Source: Ectobacillus funiculus
GTDB taxonomy: Bacteria > Bacillota > Bacilli > Bacillales > Bacillaceae_G
DNA: 64,000 nucleotides
Assembly (NCBI RefSeq): GCF_042429435.1
Contig: NZ_JBHMAF010000187.1
Strand: one strand, 5' to 3'
The translations under genes and the position numbers were made by a program. A model generated the notes under the pieces. That model made no database searches. It saw nothing but the letters and a program-made list of their open reading frames with translations, and was not told where the DNA came from. Below are positions 44,355 to 51,953 of this stretch, piece after piece. Each line of letters opens with the position of its first letter. Positions within the stretch are counted from its first letter, which is position 1.

Positions 44355-46472
44355 TTGAAACAAATAAAATTATGGCTTCTCGGAACGGCGGTTGTTCTGC
44401 TCACAGCCATTTTGGGTTATATTCTCATTATCTCTCTTGGGGATTATGTTATAGATGACAAAAAACTTGTGCTGAACTCTGCCTCCCGTATTGTAGATGA
44501 ACAAGGAAATGAAATTTCTAAACTCTATACGGAAAACCGGGAACTTGTGTCCATTTCAAAAGTGCCGAGTTACGTGCAACAAGCATTTGTGGCGACTGAG
44601 GATGCTCGTTTTTATGAGCATCACGGTGTAGATTTCCCATCTGTGTTTCGCGCGCTCTATAAGGATATATTGGTGCGGGGAAAAGTAGAAGGCGGGAGCA
44701 CGATTACGCAGCAGCTGGCGAAAAATGTTTTTTTAACCAATGAAAAAACATTGCTGCGAAAAACAAAAGAGCTAATCATAGCATTAAATCTGGAACGCCG
44801 TTACACGAAGCAGCAGCTGCTAGAAATGTATTTAAATCAGATTTATTTCGGGCATGGTGTGTACGGGATTGAAGCGGCAGCGAAATTTTATTTCAGCAAA
44901 AATGTACAGGCACTCACAGTTGAAGAAGGTGCTTTGCTTGCCGCTCTTCCAAAAGGCCCGAATGCGTACTCTCCTGTGCTGCATCCAGAAAAAAGCAAGG
45001 AGCGCCGTGATACTGTTTTGTCCCTTATGCATGAAGAAGGCTATATATCAGCTGAAGATGCTGTACGCTACCAAGGGAAAACTTTGTCTCTTCATGTGAC
45101 CAAAACCGAGAGAGAGCAAGCGTATCTTTCATACATTGATATGGTATTTCAAGAAGCAGAGGATCTATATGGACTATCATATGAAGAAGTACTGCGCGGA
45201 GGATATACTTTTGTCGTTTCCATGGATCCGGATATGCAAAAAACAGCCTATAAGCTATTTCAGAATGAGAGCAGTTTTCCTGGGACGGATGGGGGTGCAG
45301 AAGGTGCTTTCGTATTGATGGACAGCAAAACAGGAGGTATCCGCGCGGCAATAGGCGGACGAAACTATGTACCAAGGGGCTGGAACCGTGTATTTGTGAA
45401 GCGGCAGCCCGGCTCCGTTTTGAAGCCGCTGCTTGTTTATGCTCCTGCGCTTGAAACGAAGGAGTATAAGCCGTACTCTCTTCTGACAAATGAACGCCAA
45501 TCGTTCCACGGTTACATGCCGCGAAACTACGATGACCACTATTCAAAGGAAATTACGATGTACGATGCCATCAAGGAGTCCGCCAATATTCCTGCTGTAT
45601 GGCTGCTGGATCATCTCGGTCTGGAAACAGCGAAGCAGCCACTAGAGAAAGCGGGTATTTTCATTGAAGAGCAAGGGCTTAGCGCGGCTCTTGGCGGTTT
45701 AAAGGAAGGTACATCTCCGTTAGAAATAGTGAAGCTGTACCGTTCCTTTTCTGCAGGGGGCAAAGTGATTGAACCGCATGTCATAAGGCAGATTGTCAAC
45801 CGAAATGGCGATACAATTGCGACAGCAGCGCCAAAAGAAACACAAATTTTCTCAAAGCAAACAGCCTGGTACATGACGCGCATGCTTGAAGGAGCAGTAA
45901 AGGAAGGAACCGCACAAGCTGGTCAGTATGGAGGAGCGCTGGCTGGCAAAACGGGTACAACATCGCTCCCAGGTAATAACAAGGGCGCAAGAGACGTATG
46001 GTTTGCAGGATATACACCATCGCTTGTCGGCGCCGTGTGGATGGGATATGACCGTACAGATTCGGAGCATTACTTAGTAGGCGGAAGCAATTACCCGACA
46101 AGATTGTTCAAGAAAGCCTTAACAGATGTCCACGCGGAAGTATTTGCAAAGTTTCCCCAGCCAAAGGATGTAGAAAATGTAGAAGAGCCAATCCGGCTTG
46201 ATAAACTGGAGAATGTACGTGTAAAGCTTGTGTTTACACCATTTGGATTGTTTACAGCTAAGGTTACATGGACGCCTCTTCCAGATAAACGGGTCCAGTA
46301 CCGTGTTTATAAAAAAGAAGGAAGTTCCTCTATTCTAATCGGTACAGTCACAGGGAAGGGCGAATTTAATGCGAAATATATTAACATCTTTTCTGTTCCA
46401 GAATTTTATGTAGTGCCGTTCAATCCGCAAACAAAACAGGAGGGGGAAAAAACAGAAAGCGTGCACCCGTAA
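44355..46472 (+). CDS. pbpF: PbpF, class A penicillin-binding protein
   Basis: Bifunctional peptidoglycan glycosyltransferase/transpeptidase, 705 residues. N-terminal membrane anchor (about 7-29), glycosyltransferase motifs EDARFYEHHGVD and GGSTITQQLAKN (about 76-125), transpeptidase motifs PGSVLKP (SxxK), SAN (SxN) and KTGTT. C-terminal region about 600-705 has a fibronectin-like character. TTG start with AAGGGGTG 11 bases upstream. In B. subtilis pbpF is forespore-expressed and lies before hemE, as here. Confidence 0.93.
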   Translation: MKQIKLWLLGTAVVLLTAILGYILIISLGDYVIDDKKLVLNSASRIVDEQGNEISKLYTENRELVSISKVPSYVQQAFVATEDARFYEHHGVDFPSVFRALYKDILVRGKVEGGSTITQQLAKNVFLTNEKTLLRKTKELIIALNLERRYTKQQLLEMYLNQIYFGHGVYGIEAAAKFYFSKNVQALTVEEGALLAALPKGPNAYSPVLHPEKSKERRDTVLSLMHEEGYISAEDAVRYQGKTLSLHVTKTEREQAYLSYIDMVFQEAEDLYGLSYEEVLRGGYTFVVSMDPDMQKTAYKLFQNESSFPGTDGGAEGAFVLMDSKTGGIRAAIGGRNYVPRGWNRVFVKRQPGSVLKPLLVYAPALETKEYKPYSLLTNERQSFHGYMPRNYDDHYSKEITMYDAIKESANIPAVWLLDHLGLETAKQPLEKAGIFIEEQGLSAALGGLKEGTSPLEIVKLYRSFSAGGKVIEPHVIRQIVNRNGDTIATAAPKETQIFSKQTAWYMTRMLEGAVKEGTAQAGQYGGALAGKTGTTSLPGNNKGARDVWFAGYTPSLVGAVWMGYDRTDSEHYLVGGSNYPTRLFKKALTDVHAEVFAKFPQPKDVENVEEPIRLDKLENVRVKLVFTPFGLFTAKVTWTPLPDKRVQYRVYKKEGSSSILIGTVTGKGEFNAKYINIFSVPEFYVVPFNPQTKQEGEKTESVHP

Positions 46473-46638
46473 CAAAAGCCTCGACCGTAGCCCGTATGCT
46501 ATAATGAAAACGATGTAATTCGTTGAAAAATGTCAATTTATTGAACAGATGACCGTTTTTTATGCATTTTTCTTAATAAAAAGGTATAGTAAGAAAAGAT
46601 AATAATATGCTGATTGTCGAGGAAGGGAGACAGGGGTT

Positions 46639-47682
46639 TTGGTACGAAATATTAATGATACATTTATAAAGGCTTGCAGGGGAGAAAAAACAGACTATGT
46701 TCCGGTATGGTACATGAGACAAGCTGGTCGCTCACAGCCAGAATACCGTAAGCTAAAGGAGAAATATTCACTGTTTGAAATTACGCATCAACCTGAGTTG
46801 TGTGCCTACGTGACAAAGCTTCCTGTTGATCAATACAATGTAGATGCAGCCATTTTATATAAAGACATTATGTCACCGCTTCCGGCTATTGGTGTTGATG
46901 TTGATATTAAATCGGGTATTGGACCGGTTATTTCTAACCCTGTGCATTCCTTGCAGGACGTTGAAAAACTTGGTGAGATCCATCCAGAGCAGGATGTGCC
47001 ATATGTATTAGAAACGATTCGTTTATTGACAACAGAGATGCTGGATGTGCCGCTCATCGGTTTTGCCGGGGCTCCTTTCACACTAGCCAGCTATATGGTT
47101 GAAGGCGGTCCGTCACGCAATTATAACAAAACAAAGGCGTTTATGTATGCAGAGCCAAAAGCTTGGTTTGCACTAATGGAGAAGCTTGCAGATATGACTA
47201 TTACATACGTCAAATCACAGGTACAAGCTGGTGCGAAGGCTGTCCAAATTTTTGATTCATGGGTAGGAGCATTAAATGTGGCGGATTACCGCGTATATAT
47301 TAAGCCGACGATGGAGCGTATTTTTGCAGAGCTTCGCGCTACGAATGTGCCGCTCATCATGTTCGGTGTAGGGGCAAGCCACTTAGCTAATGAATGGAAT
47401 GACCTGCCGCTTGATGTTGTGGGGTTAGACTGGCGCTTGTCGATTGAAGAAGCACGTGCGCGCGGCATTCAAAAAGCAGTACAAGGAAATTTAGAGCCCG
47501 CAATTCTTCTTTGCCCATGGGATGTTATTGAAGAGCGCGTAAAAGCTATTTTGGACCAAGGTATGAAGCAACCAGGTTATGTCTTTAACCTAGGTCACGG
47601 CGTATTCCCGGAAGTAAAGCCCGAAACATTGCAGCGCCTGACCAAATTTATACACGAATATTCTAGACTGCAGTTGTCTTAA
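46639..47682 (+). CDS. hemE: HemE, uroporphyrinogen decarboxylase
   Basis: Decarboxylates uroporphyrinogen III to coproporphyrinogen III. 347 residues with the hallmark PVWYMRQAGRSQPEYR (about 21-36), Asp in DIMSPLPAIGVDV, and NLGHGVFPEV near the end. TTG start with GGAAGGGAG 9-10 bases upstream. First gene of hemEHY; the stop codon is formed at the edge of element E15. Confidence 0.95.
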   Translation: MVRNINDTFIKACRGEKTDYVPVWYMRQAGRSQPEYRKLKEKYSLFEITHQPELCAYVTKLPVDQYNVDAAILYKDIMSPLPAIGVDVDIKSGIGPVISNPVHSLQDVEKLGEIHPEQDVPYVLETIRLLTTEMLDVPLIGFAGAPFTLASYMVEGGPSRNYNKTKAFMYAEPKAWFALMEKLADMTITYVKSQVQAGAKAVQIFDSWVGALNVADYRVYIKPTMERIFAELRATNVPLIMFGVGASHLANEWNDLPLDVVGLDWRLSIEEARARGIQKAVQGNLEPAILLCPWDVIEERVKAILDQGMKQPGYVFNLGHGVFPEVKPETLQRLTKFIHEYSRLQLS

Positions 47683-47788
47683 AGAAAACTTGCCGATTGG
47701 CGAGCCGTAGTTGCACTTATACTGTATTCCTAAAATTTCCAAATGCATCGAATTCACTTCTAGCTGGAAATTTATACTTTCTTACAGT
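47680..47788 (-). repeat. Dispersed element copy E15 (within hemE-hemH)
   Basis: Reverse copy, antisense to the hem operon, lacking about 25 bp (CCTCTGTCTTCG... segment). Preceded by TTAC on the minus strand; helices AAATTTCC/GGAAATTT and ACTGTA/TACAGT intact. Confidence 0.9.
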
Positions 47789-47809
47789 GTAAAGAAAACT
47801 CGCCGATTG
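47789..47809 (-). repeat. Dispersed element fragment E16
   Basis: Only the terminal TTTTC/CGGCGAG end, abutting the left end of E15; remnant of a tandem copy like E1/E2. Confidence 0.7.
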
Positions 47810-47876
47810 CAGCGGCTAGAAGCCTATAACTTTTTATTTTAAGTAATATAGACAAAGAGGAGACGAAATCATACGG

Positions 47877-48815
47877 ATGAAAAAGGTGATTGGTTTACTG
47901 GTAATGGCATACGGCACTCCTTACAAAGAGGAGGATATTGAGCGGTACTATACACATATTCGCAGGGGACGCAGACCGAGTGAAGAAGCTCTTGAAGAGT
48001 TGACCGAGCGCTACCGCGCGATCGGAGGCATTTCCCCTCTTGCGAAAATCACGCTTGAGCAGGCAGAAAAGCTGGAGGAAAAGTTAAATACAGTGCAAGA
48101 CGAGGTTCAATTTAAAATGTATCTTGGATTAAAGCATATCGAGCCATTTGTAGAGGATGCAGTGCAGCGAATGCATGCTGATGGTATTGAAGAGGCTGTT
48201 AGCATTGTTCTTGCTCCGCACTATTCTACTTTTAGCGTGAAATCCTATAATGGACGCGCGAAGGAAGAGGCTGCAAAGGTTGGTGGTCCTGTTATTTATG
48301 AGATTGAGAGCTGGTATGCAGAGCCAAAATTTATTTCCTACTGGGCAAACAAAGTAAGAGAAACATATGCTAGCATGACAGAAGAAGAACGGGATCATGC
48401 TGTTTTAATCGTATCTGCACACAGTTTGCCGGAAAAAATTATCGCAGCAGGGGACCCGTACCCTCAACAGCTGCAGGAGACGGCAGATCTTATCGCAAAA
48501 GAATCCGGGGTTACACGGTATGAGATTGGCTGGCAAAGTGCTGGTAATACACCGGAGCCGTGGATTGGACCAGATGTTCAGGATTTGACGCAGGACTTAC
48601 ATGATAAGCAGGGATACAAGGCATTTGTTTATGTTCCTGCTGGGTTTATATCAGATCACTTAGAAGTTTTATACGATAACGATATTGAATGTAAAGCAGT
48701 AACTGATCGAATCAGTGCTAGCTATTATCGTCCAGCCATGCCGAATGCGCAGGACGAGTTTATAGAAAGTTTAGCAGATGTTGTACTGAAACAAGTAAGC
48801 AGCGTTTTGCGTTAG
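47877..48815 (+). CDS. hemH: HemH, coproporphyrin/protoporphyrin ferrochelatase
   Basis: Inserts Fe2+ into the porphyrin (coproporphyrin III in the Gram-positive pathway). 312 residues: GLLVMAYGTP start, IGGISPL, APHYSTFSV and SAHSLPEKI containing the metal-binding His. GAGGAG lies about 14 bases upstream of the ATG, longer than ideal. Second hem gene, separated from hemE by an antisense repeat. Confidence 0.94.
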   Translation: MKKVIGLLVMAYGTPYKEEDIERYYTHIRRGRRPSEEALEELTERYRAIGGISPLAKITLEQAEKLEEKLNTVQDEVQFKMYLGLKHIEPFVEDAVQRMHADGIEEAVSIVLAPHYSTFSVKSYNGRAKEEAAKVGGPVIYEIESWYAEPKFISYWANKVRETYASMTEEERDHAVLIVSAHSLPEKIIAAGDPYPQQLQETADLIAKESGVTRYEIGWQSAGNTPEPWIGPDVQDLTQDLHDKQGYKAFVYVPAGFISDHLEVLYDNDIECKAVTDRISASYYRPAMPNAQDEFIESLADVVLKQVSSVLR

Positions 48816-48835
48816 CAGCAGGGGAGGGCACCAAC

Positions 48836-50251
48836 ATGGGACAAAAGGTAGTGATTATCGGCGGCGGCATCGCTGGATTAACCGCTGCATATTACTTGCA
48901 AAAGCATATACGGGAGCAGCAGCTCCCAATGGAAACATTGTTAATTGAAGCTTCCGGCAGACTGGGTGGGAAAATTCAAACCGTGCGCCGTGACGGCTTT
49001 GTCATTGAACGCGGCCCCGATTCGTTTTTAGAGCGAAAAACAAGTGCATCCCGTTTGGCGAAGGAAGTTGGTTTGGAAGACGCACTGGTAAACAATGCAA
49101 CCGGAAAATCATACGTTCTTGTGAATGACAAGCTTCACGGTATTCCGAGCGGTTCCATGATGGGGATCCCGACGCAGGTTACCCCTTTTGTTACATCTGG
49201 ATTGTTTTCTCCTCTTGGCAAGCTGCGCGCCGGCTTTGATTTTATTTTGCCGCGTTCCAAGGAGGTTTCGGATCAATCACTTGGACAGTTTTTCCGTAGA
49301 CGCCTCGGAAATGAAGTTGTTGAAAATTTAATTGAACCATTATTATCCGGTATTTATGCAGGTGATATTGATCAAATGAGTTTAATGGCGACATTTCCGC
49401 AGTTTTATCAGGTGGAGCAAAAGCACGGCAGCATTGTCCGCGGGATGCGGACGCTGGCACCGAAAACGCCACCGGGGGCGGGGAAGAAGAAAGGGATTTT
49501 CTTAACATTGGAAGCAGGACTAGGATCGCTCGTAGAAGCAATGGAGAATCGCCTTGAAGCAGGAACGGTTATGAAATCTACGCGCGTTGAGAAAATCAAC
49601 AAAACAGAGCAGGGCTATCATCTGATGCTAAGCAATGGAAAGGACATAGAAGCAGCTGCAGTGGTTATAGCAACACCTCATAAGATGCTGCCGGCACTGT
49701 TTTCGAAATATCGAGAATTTCAGTTCTTTCGCAACATTCCCTCTACATCTGTTGCAAATGTTGCTCTTGCCTTTTCTGAGGATGCGATTCAAAAGGATAT
49801 TGATGGAACAGGGTTTGTCGTGTCCCGGAATAGCAATTTTACGATCACAGCTTGTACATGGACTCATAAGAAGTGGCCGCATACAACCCCAAAAGGAAAG
49901 GTGCTGCTGCGATGCTATGTCGGTCGTCCAGGAGATGAAGAGATTGTCGTTCGACCGGACGAGGATCTGATTAGGACTGTCCTAACAGACTTAAAGAAAA
50001 CGATGGACATTGATGCGGAGCCGGAATTTACTGTGGTTAGCCGCTGGCAGGAAGCAATGCCGCAATATACGGTTGGTCATAAGGAGCGAATGGCAAAGCT
50101 GTATGAGTTTATGGAGCGGGAATTACCAGGAGTATATTTGGCAGGCAGCTCATATGCTGGTGCGGGAATTCCAGATTGTATTGACCAGGCAGAGGCGGTC
50201 GTTGAGAAAATTCTTAATGGTATACAAAAGGAGTTTGTGGTTTCGGTATAA
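48836..50251 (+). CDS. hemY: HemY/CgoX, coproporphyrinogen III oxidase
   Basis: FAD-dependent oxidase making coproporphyrin III. 471 residues with the dinucleotide fold VVIIGGGIAGLTAAYYL (5-21), RLGGKIQT, ERGPDSFL, and C-terminal LAGSSYAGAGIPDCI FAD contact. GGGGAGG ribosome site. Its stop codon coincides with the start of partial element E17. Confidence 0.94.
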   Translation: MGQKVVIIGGGIAGLTAAYYLQKHIREQQLPMETLLIEASGRLGGKIQTVRRDGFVIERGPDSFLERKTSASRLAKEVGLEDALVNNATGKSYVLVNDKLHGIPSGSMMGIPTQVTPFVTSGLFSPLGKLRAGFDFILPRSKEVSDQSLGQFFRRRLGNEVVENLIEPLLSGIYAGDIDQMSLMATFPQFYQVEQKHGSIVRGMRTLAPKTPPGAGKKKGIFLTLEAGLGSLVEAMENRLEAGTVMKSTRVEKINKTEQGYHLMLSNGKDIEAAAVVIATPHKMLPALFSKYREFQFFRNIPSTSVANVALAFSEDAIQKDIDGTGFVVSRNSNFTITACTWTHKKWPHTTPKGKVLLRCYVGRPGDEEIVVRPDEDLIRTVLTDLKKTMDIDAEPEFTVVSRWQEAMPQYTVGHKERMAKLYEFMERELPGVYLAGSSYAGAGIPDCIDQAEAVVEKILNGIQKEFVVSV

Positions 50252-50287
50252 TTTGCTTCTAGCTGGAAATTTATACTTTCCTACAAT
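50250..50287 (-). repeat. Dispersed element copy E17 (left-end fragment)
   Basis: Only the 38 bp left end (CCTACAAT..AAATTTCC complement), between hemY and the glycosyltransferase remnant. Confidence 0.75.
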
Positions 50288-50449
50288 GTAATATTAGGCA
50301 TTATAGGTGAATACTTAGGGAGAGTCTTCAACGAGACGAAAAAAAGGCCACTATACTTTGTAGATGAGTATAATAATCAGAAGATTACTAATGAGGAAGG
50401 TCAGCCTAGTAGAAGAATTGGTGTAGGGGTACGCAGGACAGATGGATAG
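50288..50449 (+). pseudogene. 3' remnant of a family 2 glycosyltransferase (GtrB/CsbB-like)
   Basis: Open frame directly abutting E17, encoding ILGIIGEYLGRVFNETKKRP then LYFVDEYNNQKIT and ending at TAG 50449. GIIGEYLGR...RPLY is the C-terminal signature of bactoprenol glucosyltransferases. No start or catalytic domain remains. It overlaps the gtrA start by eight bases, the usual GT-GtrA coupling. Confidence 0.7.
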
Positions 50450-50846
50450 CAAACGGGAAGTTATTTTATATGTCGTGTTTGGTGTGCTGACAACGGCCAT
50501 TAATATTGTTACGTATTTGTTTTGTACAAAGCTGCTACAGATAGAATATAAGCTGGCAACCACGATTGCTTGGATTGTATCTGTTTTATTCGCTTTTGTC
50601 ACGAATAAGCTGTATGTATTTCGGAGTAAGGAACCCAGCATGCGGTTCGTACTAAAGGAAATGTTTCTTTTCTTTATTGCGCGCTTGTTCTCTTATGGCC
50701 TAGATATTGGAACGATGCTGTTATTAGTCGCACAACTGCACATGAATGATTTTATTGCAAAATGCGTGGCAAACGTAGTAGTAATTCTTGTGAATTACTT
50801 TATAAGCAAGTATGTAATTTTTAAAAAGCAAGTCAGTCATGGGTAA
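50442..50846 (+). CDS. GtrA-family membrane protein
   Basis: 134 residues, four hydrophobic helices (YVVFGVLTTAINIVTYLF; TTIAWIVSVLFAFVTNKLYVF; GLDIGTMLLLV; VVVILVNYFISKYVIF). GtrA proteins are thought to flip or present lipid-linked sugars for surface glycosylation with a GtrB-type transferase. That partner is truncated just upstream, so this gene may be non-functional or serve another transferase. Confidence 0.85.
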   Translation: MDSKREVILYVVFGVLTTAINIVTYLFCTKLLQIEYKLATTIAWIVSVLFAFVTNKLYVFRSKEPSMRFVLKEMFLFFIARLFSYGLDIGTMLLLVAQLHMNDFIAKCVANVVVILVNYFISKYVIFKKQVSHG

Positions 50847-50863
50847 GACTGCTGCTCCATTGT

Positions 50864-50903
50864 AAAAGCGTGAGATGGCTGCTGCCTTTTCGCGCTTTTT
50901 TTC
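50864..50903 (+). terminator. Terminator after gtrA
   Basis: AAAAGCG/CGCTTTT stem enclosing GGC..GCC, ending in T7. Element derivative E18 begins at the next base. Confidence 0.75.
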
Positions 50904-50940
50904 ACTGTAGGAAAGTATAAATTTCCAGCGAGTTTTCTTT
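50904..50940 (+). repeat. Dispersed element derivative E18 (internally deleted)
   Basis: ACTGTAGGAAAGTATAAATT and CCAG fused directly to CGAGTTTTCTTT: a 37-bp left-end/right-end fusion directly behind a terminator T tract. The rest of 50941-51136 holds no gene. Confidence 0.8.
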
Positions 50941-51136
50941 GATGTTGTAAAAAAATGTAAATTATGACTAAGAGACCATGCACTGCACTGGTAATACTAA
51001 ATATTAACGATTGTAGGAATCATAAAAGTGGCAGTGAGGGAGTTTTATAGTAGGAAATGAATAGAGAGGAAAAGATCTTACACTGCAGAGCTCTTGCTCA
51101 TTCTACATTCATATGATAAGATACCACTATACTAAC

Positions 51137-51159
51137 TGACTAAATTGTTCATTTGGTCA
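51137..51159 (+). promoter_or_regulatory. Predicted YhgD operator (yhgD copy)
   Basis: TGACTAAAT-N5-ATTTGGTCA, a near-perfect 9-bp dyad 19 bases before the yhgD ATG. A related site precedes yhgE; the stretch TGACCAAATGAACAA occurs in both in opposite orientation. Confidence 0.65.
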
Positions 51160-51177
51160 TTTCAGGAGTGAAGCAAG

Positions 51178-51750
51178 ATGGCAATAGATCGAAAGTGGGC
51201 CATTATCGAGGCGGCAACTGCATCCTTTGCATCGTTTGGTTATAAAGCAACAACAATTGATCAGGTCGCCAAAATGGCCAACGTTGGCAAAGGAACGATT
51301 TATACGTTTTTTAAAAACAAAGAAGAGCTGCTTGATGAGATTGTGACACGTTTAATTTCAGAGATGAAGGAGGCGGCAGAGGCGGCAATTCGAGAAGATG
51401 ATACGTTTATTGAGAATGTACTACGAGCTCTTTCCAGTATTTTAACATTTCGAAAGGATCATAAACTTGCTTGGAAGCTATTTCAAGAGGATCGGGATAT
51501 CGGAACACCAGCTGTGCAGGAAGTCTTACTAAAAATGGACAGAGCTATCCTTTCGTTTATCAGGTACCATCTTGAGTTGGCTATTCAAAAGGGAGAAATC
51601 CGTGAGTGTGATCCAGAGATTACAGCATTTGTGATGCGACGTTTGTACATTGCGCTCATTTCTGATTGGGAACAGCATCATGAACCGCTTGGAGAAAAGC
51701 AAATTGCTGAGCTGTTTGAATTATATTTATTGAAGGGATTGTCCAAATAG
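51178..51750 (+). CDS. yhgD: YhgD, TetR-family regulator
   Basis: 190-residue TetR repressor. HTH about residues 23-45 (TTIDQVAKMANVGKGTIYTFFKNKEEL). AGGAGTG ribosome site. A TGAC..GTCA dyad in its own leader and again before yhgE indicates autoregulation and control of the YhgE membrane protein. Location after hemEHY as in B. subtilis. Confidence 0.9.
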   Translation: MAIDRKWAIIEAATASFASFGYKATTIDQVAKMANVGKGTIYTFFKNKEELLDEIVTRLISEMKEAAEAAIREDDTFIENVLRALSSILTFRKDHKLAWKLFQEDRDIGTPAVQEVLLKMDRAILSFIRYHLELAIQKGEIRECDPEITAFVMRRLYIALISDWEQHHEPLGEKQIAELFELYLLKGLSK

Positions 51751-51768
51751 ATAATCCTTCTTTTTTAC

Positions 51769-51901
51769 ACTTTAAGAAAGTATAAATTTCTAGCAGGAAG
51801 ACAGTTCGACGTAGCTAGAAATTTTAGGAACAAAGTATAAGTGCAACTACGCCTTTGTCTTCGTCCAAGGGCAGGGCTCGCCAATCGGCGAGTTTTCTTT
51901 A
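51769..51901 (+). repeat. Dispersed element copy E19
   Basis: Full-length ACTTTA/CAAAGT-class copy preceded by TTAC. The main hairpin pairs ten bases, AAATTTCTAG/CTAGAAATTT. Sense-oriented between yhgD and yhgE, directly upstream of the yhgE operator. Confidence 0.92.
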
Positions 51902-51909
51902 GAGCAATA

Positions 51910-51932
51910 TGACCAAATGAACAAATCAGTCA
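51910..51932 (+). promoter_or_regulatory. Predicted YhgD operator (yhgE copy)
   Basis: TGACCAAAT-N5-AATCAGTCA, less symmetric (6/9 arms) but sharing its left half with the yhgD operator; 21 bases before yhgE. Confidence 0.6.
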
Positions 51933-51953
51933 TTCGTAGAAAGAGGGGGAAGT

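Noticed and set aside
45025..45546. 173-codon antisense frame inside pbpF
   Set aside because: Lies over conserved penicillin-binding motifs read on the other strand; composition is that of a shadow.
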